From Dromiciops gliroides (lineage: Eukaryota > Chordata > Mammalia > Microbiotheria > Microbiotheriidae), in NCBI RefSeq assembly GCF_019393635.1, contig NC_057862.1, positions 483,108,669 through 483,172,668 on the forward strand: 64,000 nt of DNA, given 5' to 3'. Below the pieces are notes generated by a model. The model ran no database searches and was not told the origin of the DNA. It was given only the letters and a program-made list of their open reading frames with translations. Below, in pieces: positions 33,295 through 45,194 of this stretch. Position numbers and translations under genes: made by a program. Each line of letters starts with the position of its first letter. Position 1 is the first letter of the stretch.

Positions 33295-34060
33295 CTAATC
33301 AATCATTTATTAAGCGCTTACCAGGAATTGTACTAGGTAATAAAAGTAAAGACTATTGCCGTCCATGGTGGTCTAGTTGTAGTTCTATCAAAAAGTGACC
33401 TAAATCCATTCAATCCAACAAGCATTTATTTAGTACATATTTTATGCAAGACACTATATTAGGAAATGGGCATATAAAAACAAAACTGAAAAAATTATTA
33501 CCTGTCCTCAGAGTACTTACATTCTATTGTGAGGGTTCAGCATGCAAATAAATAAGTAGATATACAATTCATTCATCATTTAATGCATATCTTTCATTTG
33601 TCTATGTGCTAATCTACTTAGAATCATAAAATTTGGGGGGTTTGAAGAGGCTTTAGAGGTCACATAGTCAAACCCTACCCTTTTAGATATAAGGAACCTC
33701 AGATTCAGCAAAGTTTAAATGAATTCCCCAAGATTACACAGCTGGTAACTGTCACTTCAGCAATTTGATTATATTCAATAAACATTTATTAAGCACATAC
33801 TATGTGACTGATGCTGAGTGGTGGGGATACAAAAAGAGGCAAAAGATAGTCTGTGTCCTCAAGAAGCATATGATTTAATGTCAGCAACATATATGTCTGT
33901 ATATGTACATATACACACATACACACATATATACATATATAGAGATAAAAAGCAAACCATATACAGGATAAATAGGAAATAATTAATAGAGCTGAGGCAC
34001 TGTAATTAAGAGGGGCTGAGAAAGGCTTCCTGTAAGAGGATTTTAATTGGGACTTAAAAC
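33295..34060. mobile_element. Cluster of ancient LINE starts and a MIR
   Basis: Three plus-strand starts of the same old LINE family lie at about 33300, 33410 and 33770 (e.g. 'attcaataaacatttattaag', 'tgtcctcaagaagcatatg'). A minus-strand MIR at about 33605-33750 separates the last two. A TA/CA patch lies at 33890-33945. Confidence 0.5.
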
Positions 34061-34064
34061 ACAT

Positions 34065-34505
34065 GATCATCCTAGATTTAGGGTTGGAAGGGATGTTAGA
34101 GGTCACCTAGTGCAACTCCCTTATTTTTCAGATGAGAAAACTGATGGCCAAAGAGGTTTAATGACTTTTCAAAGTTATACAGGTCACAAGTGGCAGAGCC
34201 ACTGAACCCAGGTCTTCTAAATACAAATCTAGCATTCTTTCCATTATATCACACTGCCTCTAGCATCTTATTTGTGCACATGTCTTACTCCACCCTCATT
34301 ACATTGTAATCCTTAAGGGATCATGGGGATCATAGCTCTAGAGTTAAAATGGACCTCTAGTTTAACCCCCATTATTTTAAAGACAAGGAAATTGAGGGAC
34401 AAGGAGGTTAAGTGACTTGCCAGAAGTCACACACGTGAGAAGTGACAGTCAGCATTTGAACTTCCATCCTTTGACTCCAGAGTCAATGCTTTTTCCACTG
34501 TGCCA
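34065..34505 (-). mobile_element. Two minus-strand MIR SINEs in tandem
   Basis: First (34065-34258): 'tttcagatgagaaaactgatg', 'ctgaacccaggtcttc'. Second (34320-34503): 'agacaaggaaattgagggac', 'aagtgacttgccagaagtc', 'ctttttccactgtgccac'. Confidence 0.65.
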
Positions 34506-34509
34506 CATG

Positions 34510-35230
34510 CTTGTTTCTCATGGTTATAATTCCAGTGACTTATACTGATAGGTTCTTTAAAACAAAAAAAAAGGTTCTTAATATATGTTTATTTTGCATA
34601 CCCCTGTATTTCCCAGGAAGTCATCAAGAGGAACTTCTGGTTGTCTACCATTTTCCTCAGCTCAGCCTAGATTCTACATCTCCCAAGGGTGTTCCCAACC
34701 CCTTTCAGTGTCACAGTGCTATAAATTAATCAACATGCATATATTTAGTGACTACCACGTAACAAGAACTGTGATAGAGACTGGCGATACAAACACAAAA
34801 AGTGAAATAATCCCTATTCCAATATATTTACATTATTTTTTTCTTGTAAAACATTTGTCCTGGTCCTTTCCAGTGAATCCCTGAATAAAAGCCATGTATA
34901 TTAGGAATTTTCTGGTCAGGTTCCATGTAAGGAAATTTAGAGGTGAAAGATAATAGAATCTAAGCTGGGGGTGATGTGCACATCAAGAATGTCTTCCTGA
35001 AGAAGATTGTGCCTAAGTCTATATTTGAAGCTAAGAAATTTAAGCAAGCTTAAGAATTTGCAGAGGCAGTATATTGAAGGTATGGGGAATAACTTGTACA
35101 AAGGCACCAAGATAGGAGGTGGAATGTCATGAAAGAAAAATAATAAAACAAAATAAAAAACCAATAAACTTACATTCTGACTACAAAGCATTTTATTTAT
35201 ATTCATTCCCCTTCGCCCAGCAACTCTTTG
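34510..35230. other. Unassigned sequence, partly LINE-like
   Basis: About 34720-34860 begins like the old LINE starts ('gtgactaccacgtaacaag'), and 34970-35130 like its middle ('gcagaggcagtatattgaag'). No gene was seen. Confidence 0.35.
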
Positions 35231-35680
35231 AAGCAGGTGATACTAATGCTATTATTCCCATTTTCTAAAAAAGGAAATTGAACCTCAAAAAGGTTGTGAC
35301 TTGCATAAACCAAGCTAGTAAATGGTAGAGCTAATCTTCTAACTCCAAATCCAGTATCTGCTCTCCAACTCCATAGTCCTTGGCACAAAGTAGACACTTA
35401 ATATATGCTAGATGACACAGTTGATAGAGAACTAGACCTGGAGTCAGGAAGACCTGAGTTCAAATCTGGATTCAGTTATTTACCGCCTACATGACCCTGG
35501 GCAAGTCACTTAAGCATTATTTGTTTCAGTTTCCCCTTCTGTAAAATGGTGTTAATAATAACATTTACCTCCCAGGGTTGTTGTAAGGATCAAATGCAAT
35601 AATATTTGTAAAATGCTTAACAATGCCTGAAACATAGAAAACATAATATAAATGTTAGCTATTATTATTACATTATTGCT
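35230..35680. mobile_element. Minus-strand MIR followed by plus-strand THER1
   Basis: 35230-35375 is a worn reverse MIR. 35405-35680 is a clear THER1: 'gagtcaggaagacctgagttc', 'tgaccctgggcaagtcactt', 'gttgttgtaaggatcaaatg', 'atgttagctattattatta'. Confidence 0.7.
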
Positions 35681-35689
35681 GATTGATTG

Positions 35690-36630
35690 ACCATACATTT
35701 GACAGTAGAAGGTGGTCAGCTCCATGCATGGGGATGATCTAGCGAATCAATAAAAGGAGCTTCCCCTGGTTATGTCCATTACATTTAATATTAACATATG
35801 TTATCTGCCCAAGGAAATTGTGAATTCCCTAAGGGCAGGGGCAGTTGTTCATTTTTGGTGTTTTATTTCTAGCTCCTAGATCAGTTCCCTGGCACTATGT
35901 AGGAATTTAATAAATGCTTGGGGATTTGGTTCACTTCGATATTGGCACTATTGTCTTTTTTATCAAAGGAAAGGATGTATAAAGAGAGGGAGATGAATGG
36001 AGGAAAAATTCAATCTTTCTTGATTTGAGATGTGATATTTTTTATATTTATATTTGGCTTCCAACAGGTCAGAACTAGAGTGCAAAAGAATAAGTTTGAG
36101 AAACAGAAAGTAATTGAGAGTGCAGTGGTGGCTGTCTTTCTTATCACCTTCCATTAAAAGTGGGCCTGAATTAAGGCATAATTAAATTTGGCAAGGGGAA
36201 TTTGGATGAAAGCCATTTTTATCTTACACCAGAGAGGATGCTAGAAACAACACAATGATGTAAATTCATGAGAAGTACGAAACATTGCTCTGCCTTCAAG
36301 TTGCAAAGAAATGGTGTGAGGACACAAAAATAGGCCTTAAGGAAAGTTATTAGGAATTCAGCAAATGTCAGGATCTTTAAAAGTCAGATTCATTAGAGGT
36401 TTTAGAGAAAGTTGCTTTTAATCAAGTGTAGTTCGGGTGAACAAGAGAAATGAGGTGACAGGCATTTTTTTTTCTCCTTTGTTCGGAAAAAGAGCAAATG
36501 AAAGAGATGTATTTGGAAGAGACTGAGATCAAGAGAAGGCCAGCCCAAGAAAAAAAATAGGCTAAATGAGAAAAACTGCTGAGTGACTCTATGAAGAAAT
36601 GGACTGTAATAAGGACAGATGAGAGACTCA
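35690..36630. other. Unassigned non-coding sequence
   Basis: About 35815-35925 resembles an old LINE 3' end ('cctaagggcaggggcag', 'ggaatttaataaatgcttgg'). No gene seen. Confidence 0.35.
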
Positions 36631-36639
36631 CATTGTTTT

Positions 36640-36860
36640 TATTGTTCTTTTTGTTGTTCATCCTTCAATTTTGAAGCAGACCAATGACATCACAGGTGAT
36701 ATCTTGACTTGCACATAAAGTGGATTTAAGTGAAGCAGAGTTGCACGAAGTCATTAGGTTCACTCTCTCTTCTAGAGTCATTGAAGTCCAGTAGCAACAC
36801 AAAAATCAATACAACTGACAACTTGGAATCACATCACCATACCACTTCCAGCCCATCTTC
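36640..36860 (-). mobile_element. RTE-linked SINE body, minus strand
   Basis: 'ttttgttgttcatccttcaat', 'gatatcttgacttgcacata', 'ctctcttctagagtcattga' match the RTE-linked SINE body. The tRNA head is absent. Confidence 0.6.
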
Positions 36861-36914
36861 AACCAACCATACCCTCCATCCTACCCTGCTCATTTCCAAC
36901 TGATGATGTCTAAC

Positions 36915-37155
36915 GGATGTGGCATAGTTGATGAGGGCTAAACCGGGAGTCAAGAAGACCAGAGTTCAAATCCAGCCTCAGACACTTAGCACCTATGTGA
37001 CTCTGAAAAAGTAAATTAAACCTCTACCTCAGTTTCCTCAATTGTAAAATGGGAATAATAATAGCACCTACCTCCCAGGGTTGCTGAGAGGGTCAGTTTT
37101 GTAAAGTACTTGGTACATAGTAGATACTTAGTTAATTCTTGTTTCCTTCCTTCCT
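36915..37155 (+). mobile_element. THER1/MIR SINE
   Basis: 'gggagtcaagaagaccagag', 'ttcaaatccagcctcagaca', 'ctcaattgtaaaatgggaat', 'ccagggttgctgagagggtc', ending 'ggtacatagtagatacttag'. Confidence 0.75.
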
Positions 37156-37159
37156 AATC

Positions 37160-38740
37160 TAGATATTCCTTCTACCAGTGCAGTTTACAACCCATCCATG
37201 CCCTTTCTTTTGCTGTTTAGTTCTAGTCAATCCTACTCTACATCATCCTGTCTTCCAAAGAGAATCCACCCAACATGTTGGAGGCCATGGGAAAGGGAAG
37301 GTACAACTAAAATGGGTGAGTGTCCAAGACAGAAGTATTTATGACTGCATCTGATTTTAGCTGTCAGTCCATGGGAATGGGGGGAGTGGGGAGTCAAATA
37401 TAATTTCTAAAAATTTCCATTAGATTTTGGTTTCCAGTAATCAAAGCAGAAACTTGCCTAGTTATCTGAAATTTTTACTATAGTCATTTCTTTGCTGTTA
37501 AAATTAGAAGCACATTGGCTCCACTCTCTCTTGCCAAGTGTTTTACTTCCATGGACACTCATCTATATGTTCCAGAGGTGATACTCTGAGTTCTGGTAGG
37601 AGGCAAAGGAAGAAAGGAATGCAGATGACATGGTTTGGAGATGGTCTAGTTCTGGGCAAGGTGAGGTCAACTCATGTCTTCCTGACTATACAGTAGGACC
37701 AACTATACTGAAAAAAAATTTAACAAGTTTATTTCAGGCACATCAGAGCTGATAAAAAGTCAGAGTTCAGGTTACCTAAGTATTCCTAGCCTGCTTATTC
37801 ACCATTTTTTCCCCAATTTCCAAACATGAAATATATTAAACTTATAATCAGACATACTTTTTAAAAGAAATGTTTTTGGAAATACCTGTAATGGAATTAG
37901 AACTTTTTAAACAATTCACATTAGTACTGGCTTATTAGGTTTATTTGGTATGCTTACTCCAGGCCAGCTTCAGTCCAGCCTCTCCGCCCCTTCCCATTTC
38001 AAAACCTCTGTTCAAATTCACAAGTATCCTCCCTTATTACTTCTCCTACCTAGCTCCATTTGCCCCTTTGGTAACACTTAAAGGTAGAAAAAATGATTTG
38101 ACTGCCCAATGGGTCTATTTTTGCCTGGTTGTTCACAAATGGTCATCTTCTTAATTAATGATTCTTTGATTTCTGGGTCAATAGAAAGTTGGCCTAGAGA
38201 ACTAGTCTCTCAGCTGAGAAACAGCAGCTGGACCTTCAGGGCCAATTTATGCACCTGCATGACTCTATTCATGATTGAATTGCTTACTCCTCACTGCAAT
38301 GGGACTAGAAAAAGTGTCATAAATATTATCTGCCTCAAAGGGGGAAAAAGGTCTAAACAATCCACTGAATCTTGTGTTACCTAATCTTATAGGAGAAAGA
38401 GAGAGGGAGAGTTTTCTCTTCTGGCTAAACTCAAGGTTATCCTAAAAATGAACAAGAATTGTTCTCTCCAGTTCCCAATAAATAAATAGCTTAAGGCTTC
38501 TATGCATAACTTAAGGCATTCAGCCTACCTTCTCCCCACCCCAATCAGACTGACGGAAAATTATCAAACAGACATATTTTTGCTAAGTATGCTTTCATTT
38601 TTTCTAACTATGATCCCATCACTAACTCCTCAATAACATCAGGACCCCATTGTCTGCTATTCTTGACCTAGCATTTTTACAGATTTCCCCATACCTCCCC
38701 CAAGCCAAGTTGTCACTGGCATGGTCTTCTCATTGTGAAA
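37160..38740. other. Unassigned unique sequence
   Basis: About 1.6 kb with no repeat I can name and no supported gene. The plus-strand frames at 37945-38154 and 38109-38384 overlap out of phase and show no domain. Confidence 0.3.
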
Positions 38741-38754
38741 AAGCATTGATATGA

Positions 38755-39357
38755 GGGCAGAGCCAAGATGGCGGAGGAGAGACATTAAACACACAGAGCT
38801 CCTGATATAGTTACCCCACAAACAGCAATAAAAGAACCCCTGGAGAAGAAAAACCATAGATGGATTAAAGGGGGCCATGCTGGGTTACTGGTAAAGTTCA
38901 ACCTTGCAGTCGCACCAACAGAGACCCCAGGCATGCCACACCAGAGGAATTTACCCCTGAGTCTCTGAATCAGTGTCAGAACCAGCATCTTCTGGAACTG
39001 AGCTTGCTGTCAAGTAATAGGGCTGAAGAGCTAGTCAGGGGAGAAAGTGCAAGGGTGTCAGTGAGATCTACAGAGGAATTCAGCTGTCCTTCCCCAGCAG
39101 CAAACCAGGAAGAAATCCTGAGCTGCAGGATGCCCAGGTGAGGGAGGGGCACAGGCTTGTCAAAGCTAAAAACCACAGCACAGAAAGCTTTGCTGGTTGG
39201 TTAATTAGTAAGTGGGCCTGAGGTTATCTTCAGACCAGAAAACGGGCCAGGTGAGAGAAAAACCTGCCCTCCCTTAAACTGAAACACCTGGGACCCTCTG
39301 AAGCTTGCAACAGTGTAGCTCCAGTTAGGAGTAAAAAGTCAAGTAAAAGACTGCAAG
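38755..39357 (+). promoter_or_regulatory. L1 5' UTR with YY1-type motif
   Basis: The first bases hold CCAAGATGGCGG (38763-38774). This matches the YY1 site (CAAGATGGCGG) known to set the start of transcription at human L1 5' ends. The minus-strand L1 at 45215 starts with the same GGGCAGAGCCAAGATGG. YY1 binding here is inferred from motif and position. Confidence 0.6.
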
Positions 39358-40347
39358 ATGAGCAAGCAAAGAAAGTTGAGAACTATAGAAACTTTCTCCA
39401 GCAATAAGGAAGATCAAGGTGCACCCGCAGAAGAGGATAACAAGCTGAGGGTCCTTACATCCAAAGCTTCCAAGAAAAATATGAATTGGTCTCAGGCCAT
39501 GGAAGCACTCAAAAGGGACTTTGAAGACAAAGTAGGAGAAATAGAAGGAAGATTTAGAGAGAGGGAGGAAAGAATGAAAGAGAAATGAGAGCGTTGCAGG
39601 AAAGTCATGAGAAAAAAGTCAACAGCTTGAAAAGTCAAATGGAAAAGGAGATAAGAAAAGCTGTCTGAAGAAAATAATTGGCTAAGAATTAGGATTGAAC
39701 AAATGAAAGCTAGTGATTTATGAGAAACCAAGACATAGTAAAGAAAATCCAATTAAATGAAAAAAATAGAGGGCAATGTGAAATATCTCCTTGGAAAAAC
39801 AGCTACCATGGAAAATAAATCTAGGAGGGATAATTTGAAAGTCATTGGACTACCTGAAAACCAGGACCAAAATAAGAGCTTAGGCATCATCTTCCAAGAA
39901 ATTGTAAGGGAAAATTTCCCTGATATTCTAGAAGCAGAAGGGAAAATAGAAATTGAAAGAATCCACTAATTACCATCAGAACGAGATCGCAAAAGGAAAA
40001 CTTCCATGAATATTATAGCCAAATTCCAGAGCTCTCAGGTCAAGGAGAAAATATTGCAAGCAGCTAGAGAAAAGGAATTCAAATACTGTGGAGTTCCAAT
40101 AAGGATAAAACAGGATCTAGCAGCATCTACATTAAAGAACCAGAGGGCATGGAATATGATATTCCAGAGTGCAAAGGAACTGAGACTACAGCCATGAATC
40201 ACCTACCCAGCAAAACTGATTATAATCTTTAAGAGGAAAAAATGGGATTTCAGTGAAAAAGAGGATTTTTTTCAGGCATTTGTGATGAAAAGACCAGAAC
40301 TGATTAGAAAATTTGACTTTCAAATACAAGACCCTGGAGAAGCATAA
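39358..40347 (+). pseudogene. L1 ORF1p (RNA-binding chaperone), decayed
   Basis: About 330 codons, close to the 338 of human L1 ORF1p. The N-terminal part (39358-39588) is charged and coiled-coil-like (KRDFEDKVGEIEGRFREREE). The middle holds the RRM-type domain, with RRDNLKVIGLPEN (about 39820) and IIAKFQSSQVKEKILQAARE (about 40010). The C-terminal domain has ITYPAKLIIIF and FVMKRPEL (about 40198-40310), matching the human blocks YPAKLSFI and FVTTRPAL. It is broken by several stops (e.g. TGA at 40195-40197, probably from CGA) and by at least two frameshifts between 39580 and 39760. ORF1p coats L1 RNA in cytoplasmic particles. Confidence 0.85.
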
Positions 40348-40508
40348 AATGGGAAACAGGAAAAAGAATTCATGAGGGACATTAAAAAGTTAAACTGTTT
40401 ACATTCTCACATGAGAAGATAATACTTCCAACTCATAAGAACTTTCTCAGTAAGTAATACACAGAGGACACAGGTCTGAACTGAATTTGAAGGGCTGATA
40501 TCTGTAAA

Positions 40509-40647
40509 GCATTTATTTTTTGTCTATCCTTGTCCTTTGTGGGGCAAACAAGGTGAGGTGTCTTGTGTATGGGGCCAGATTTGGGCTGGGGGCCTCCTGG
40601 ATCCAGGGCTGGTGCTTTTTCCACTGTGCCACCTAGCTAACCCATGA
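40509..40647 (-). mobile_element. Worn WSINE1 nested in the HAL1-like element
   Basis: Reverse SINE with 'ggccagatttgggctgggg', 'tggatccagggctggtgc', 'ccactgtgccacctagct'. Flanks tgatatctgtaaa (40496-40508) and tgacatctttaaa (40648-40660) agree at 11 of 13 bases. It was thus a secondary insertion and not part of the element's original design. Confidence 0.75.
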
Positions 40648-42034
40648 TGACATCTTTAAAATACGGTTATGGGGTAGGAGGAATAGACTGGGGGACAGGG
40701 AAGGGGGGAGAGGAGAGATGGGCTGAGGATATGTAGCTCACATGAAGCAAACAAGAAAAAAGTTTATGGAGGGGAAGGGAAGAGGGGGGAGGAATAGGGC
40801 AATGAGAGAACCTTACTATCATCAGAATTGGCTCAAAGAGGGAATAACATACATACTCAAGTGTGTATAGTAATATATGTTTTGCCCTGTGGAAAAGTGG
40901 GTGGGGAAGGAGATAAGGAGCTGGGGGTGGAAGAAGAGGGGAAGGAAGAAAGGGAAGTTTGGGGGAGGGAGCTGTAAAAAGCAAAACACTTGAGGAAGGT
41001 GAGGATGTTCTGCATAACAGCACATGTATGACATATATTGAATTGCTTGATTTCATAGGGAGAGATCAGGAGGGAGGAAGGAAGAAAAATTTAAGAAAAC
41101 AGAATTAGCTCAAAGACCTTAACTTCATCAGAGTGGACTCAAGGAAAGAATAACTTACACACCCAATTGGGAGGAGTAATCTCTTTAACACTACAGGAAA
41201 TTAGGAGGGGAAGAGGATAAGGAGGGAAGAGTAAATAAAGGGAGGGTAGAGCTGGAGAGGGGGCAGTCAGTAGCAAAACACATCTGAGGAGGAATAGAGC
41301 AAAATAATATAGAAAATAAAGTAAATATCATTGGACAGGAATAGGATGCAGGGAAACCGTTATGGTGATTGACTACAATGGCAAAACATATGGTACCTAC
41401 TCTGCTGGGCTATTGTGAAGAAAAGTCTTTGTCAAGTTTAAGGTACTGTATAAAAGTTATGATGAACAGGATGCTATCAGAAAAACCTAGAAAGACCCAC
41501 ATGAACTGAGGCAGAGAGAAATGTACTGTATACAAAATAGCAGCAATAGTGTAAGATGATCTGCTGGGAAGCACGTGGTTATTTTCAGCAAGGCAATGAT
41601 CTAATATAATTTTGAAGGACTTATGAAAATTGCAATATACCTACAGAGAAAGAACTGATGGTATCTGAAAACAGACTGAAACACGTTTTTTTGACAACTC
41701 CTTAATCTGAAGTCTCGTTTTTATCTGTTTTCTCTCACAACTCAGCTAATGTAGAGATGTTTTCCATGACTACTCATGTATAACTTACTCAAGCATTAAA
41801 TTGCTTGAGTTCTTGGGGGTGGGGAATGGGAAAGGAGGGAGGAAGAGAAGTTGGAACACAAAGTTTTTATAAAAAATGATGTCAAAATTTGCTTTTACAT
41901 GTAATTTGGAAAATAAAATTCTAAACAGAAAAAAAAATACATTGATATGACATACCTGTATTCTACTTTATCTCCATAGCACCAAGATCTCTGTTCCTTT
42001 CAAGGCATCTACTATATAATCTGGTGCCCTAATC

Positions 42035-42387
42035 CAGAGGTATCAAACACCACTCTGCAGGGTTGTTACCCAAACCAGATTAAAATGTAATTGGGAGGGG
42101 GCAGATAGGTGGTGCAGTGGATAAAGCACCAGCCCTGGATTCAGGAGGACCTAAGTTCAAAGCTGGCCTCAGACACTTAACACTTACTAGCTGTGTGACC
42201 CTGTGCAAGTCCCTTAACCCCAAATGCCTCACCAAAAAAAAAAAAAGGAATTGGGAAATATTTGGCAAAATAAATAACAGAACAGATCATAGTTAATATT
42301 AATGTGTGGTTTTCTAAGTCAGTATGCAGTATGCAGGGATACTTAGGTGCAGTTTAGTGACCCCAATTTTTGAGTTTGTCACCACTT
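42035..42387. mobile_element. Small non-autonomous hAT-like transposon with a nested SINE
   Basis: The left end CAGAGGTATCAAACACC and the reversed right end AAGTGGTGACAAACTC are imperfect inverted repeats. The element at 48945-49124 has the same ends in reverse. The internal 'taatattaatgtgtggttttc' and 'aagtcagtatgcagtatg' lack coding potential. The 8-bp flanks match only partly, so the boundaries are approximate. Confidence 0.6.
42097..42248 (+). mobile_element. WSINE1-type SINE inside the hAT element
   Basis: Plus-strand copy starting 'gggggcagataggtggtgcag' and ending in poly-A. It is flanked by aattggga at 42089-42096 and 42249-42256. Confidence 0.93.
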
Positions 42388-43737
42388 TCTTGATCTCTGT
42401 CAAATAGGGCAGAGAAAACTCCATAATTCCACCTTATTTCCTATATAACAGATATTACATTATGTAAATTTTAATTGTTAATTACATAAATAGTTAGTGA
42501 CTCATTGCTAAGACAAATGAATGAAAAATAATTTAAGTTCTCTTTTGCTTTTTCAATTCTTTCTTTCTTTATTTATTTTCAATTTTTTTTTCTTTTTAAA
42601 TTGACTTCCAAATTCTCTACCTCCCTCCCATTCCTCCTTAACATATTGAAAAGGTAAGCAAAATAATATCAATTATACATGTGAAATCATGAAAAATACA
42701 TTTCTGTATTGATTATATCATTAAAAAGCAAAAATACAAAAAAAACTAAAGAAAGCTAGAAAATTACACTTCAATTTGCAATCATAGTTCATCAGTTCTC
42801 TCTCTGGAGGTGGATAATATTTTTTCATCATGAGTCCTTTGGAATTATCTCAGATCATTGTGGTGATCAAAGTAGCCAAGTCCTTCACAGTTGATCATCA
42901 ATACAACATTACTATTACTGTTCACAATGCTCTCCCAGTTCTTCTCACATTATTTTTCAGCAGAACATAGAGGTCTTGCATGTTCCTCTCAAAACTATCC
43001 CCCATCATTATTTTTATAGCACAATAGTACTCCAACGCAATCATATGCCATGACTTTCTCAACCATTCCCCAATTGACGTGCATCCCCTCAATTTCCAAT
43101 TCTTTGCCACCATAAAAAGAGCTGCTATATTTTTTGTACATATAGGTCCTTTCCCTTGTTCTTTGATCTCTTTGGGATACCTACCTAGTAGTGGTATTGC
43201 AGAATCAAAGGGTATACATAATTTGATTGCCCTTTGAGCACAGTTTCAAACTGTTCTCCAGAATGGTTGGACAGTGTATTAGTGTACCTATTTTCCCTCA
43301 TCCCTTCCAGCATTTGTCATTTCTGATTAGGTGTATGGTGCTACCTCAGAATTGTTTTAATTTGCATTTCTTTAATCAATAGTGATTTGGAGCATTTTTT
43401 CGTATGACTATATATTTGATTTCTTCTTCTGAAAACTGACTATTCATATGATTTGATGTCAATTGGGGAATGGTTGTTATTTTTATGTTTGACTGAGTTC
43501 CATAAGTATTTGAGAAATGAGGACTTTATCAGAGAAACTTGCTGTAAAATAATTTTAATTATTTCATTGTCTATGGTACCTTTTATCAAAATATAGTTTC
43601 CTTGATTATTTCTTTTAATTAGGCCTATTTTTAGTTTTGTTTTGTCTGAGATCAGGATTGCTACCCAGTCTTTTTTACTTTCTTCAGCTCCTTATTTTAG
43701 CTCTGAGTGTGTCTTTGTGTTTCAAGTCTGTCTCTTG

Positions 43738-43909
43738 GGTTTTGTTTTTTTTTTAATATATTTATTTATTTTTGGTGAGGCAATTGGGGTTAAGTGACCT
43801 GCCCAGGGTCACACAGCTAGTAAGTGTTAAGTGTCTGAGACCAGATTTGAACTCAGGTACTCCCAAATCCAGGGCCGGTGCTTTATCCACTGCGCCATCT
43901 AGCTGCCCC
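43738..43909 (-). mobile_element. WSINE1-type SINE, minus strand, in L1 endonuclease region
   Basis: Reverse copy from poly-T to 'cgccatctagctgccc', flanked by the perfect 14-bp duplication aagtctgtctcttg at 43724-43737 and 43910-43923. Confidence 0.95.
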
Positions 43910-44000
43910 AAGTCTGTCTCTTGTAAACAACATACTATTGTATTTGGCCGATTGCATTTTTAAGGAATTGTTTTCCTTTTTCTCTGTTGCATACCTCTCA

Positions 44001-44002
44001 TT

Positions 44003-44078
<76 letters not shown>

Positions 44079-44217
44079 TTTTGGTGAGGCAATTGGGGTT
44101 AAGTGTCTTGCCCAGGGTCACACATCTAGTAAGTGTCAAGTGTCTGAGGCCAGATTTGAACTCAGGTCCTCCTGACTCCAGGGCCAGTGCTCTATCCAAT
44201 GCACCACCTAGCTGCCC
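44001..44217 (-). mobile_element. WSINE1, minus strand, with (TTTC)n tail expansion
   Basis: The body is 44080-44217 ('ggtgaggcaattggggtta' to 'ccacctagctgcccc'). The tail has become about 79 bp of perfect TTTC repeats at 44001-44079. 'tcatttcttt' occurs on both sides as a likely duplication. The KERKKERK and FLSF open frames here are translations of the repeat. Confidence 0.93.
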
Positions 44218-44524
44218 CTTGTCATTTCTTTTCCCAATTTTTCTTCTACCTCTCTCATTTGATTTTGAACATCTTTCTTGAGCTCTTCCAAGAAGGCATT
44301 TTTGGACTTGACACCAATTTATATTCCCGTTTGATGCTTTGCAAGTTGTCATTTTGACATTGTCCTCTTCTGAGTTTATTTTTTTATCTTTCCTATTGCC
44401 AAAGTAACTTTCTATGGTCAGAGGATTTTTTATTTATTTGTTTGGGGAGGGTTGTTGGTTTGGGTTTTTTCAGGGGATTTTTTTCTAGGGTTTTTTTTTT
44501 CACTTTTTTTAGTCTATTTTGTGA

Positions 44525-44668
44525 CTTTTTTTTGCAGGGCAATGAGGGTTATGTGACTTGTCCAAGGTCACACAGGTAGTAAATCACAAGTATCTGAGGA
44601 GAGATTTAAATTCAGGTCCTCCTAAATCCAGGGCCAGTGTTTTATCCACTGTTCCACCTAGCTGCCCC
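44525..44668 (-). mobile_element. WSINE1-type SINE, minus strand, in L1 5' UTR
   Basis: Reverse copy from 'ctttttttttgcagggcaatg' to 'cacctagctgcccc', flanked by tattttgtga at 44515-44524 and 44669-44678. More diverged than other copies ('cacacaggtagtaaatcac'). Confidence 0.92.
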
Positions 44669-45194
44669 TATTTTGTGATTATTAAAGTTGAGCTGTTTTC
44701 CTAAGATACAAGGTGTATTGTCCCAAGATTCTTACAATAGGGACCAGGGGCCTATTCTCTGACTTTCTGTGCTGTAGCCTCTGGGGCTGACAGCTTGCCC
44801 ACTGTTCTGGTTTGGCCTGGCCTAGTCATGCCTATAGTGCCTGTTTCCCGGACTGTCAAATTGCCTTCTTTGCTGGGGCTGGAAGCCTCACAGCTGGCCT
44901 GCTTTGCCACTAGCCTGCTAAAGCAAAAGCAAGGGACTTCAGTTACTAATCTGTGCTGTGTCTAAGTGCCTCCTGACAACCAGCCTGAATACCACCTGTG
45001 CTGAGTTGCCACCCCCTTCCACCCAAGTAAGACAGACCTTTCCTGAAGACCCTCTGAGTTATCTTGAGCTGGAAAATTGTTTTACTCCATCACTTTGTGG
45101 ATTCTGTCACTCCAGAATCCATTTAGAGGCTTGATTTTAAATTGTTTTGGGGGGAAACTGGGGAGACTTCAGGCAACTTCCTGGCTTTTTCCCT

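Larger units (their letters stand above)
38755..41939 (+). mobile_element. Complete ORF1-only L1 (HAL1-like half-LINE)
   Basis: A 3.2-kb element flanked by the perfect 11-bp duplication cattgatatga (38744-38754 and 41940-41950). Parts in order are a 5' UTR of about 600 bp starting GGGCAGAGCCAAGATGG, ORF1 (39358-40347), a purine-rich non-coding region to about 41330, a short SINE-tail-like segment, and an L1 3' region (41470-41939) ending in AATAAA and poly-A. ORF2 is entirely missing: no endonuclease or reverse transcriptase block occurs between ORF1 and the 3' region. Since both ends and the duplication are intact, it probably moved in this form using ORF2 protein from other L1s, as is known for HAL1 elements. 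Confidence 0.85.

Noticed and set aside
43883-44352. Lys-Glu-Arg repeat protein and matching Phe-Leu-Ser frames (up to 130 codons)
   Set aside because: They are translations of the (TTTC)n tail of a SINE joined to SINE and L1 sequence.
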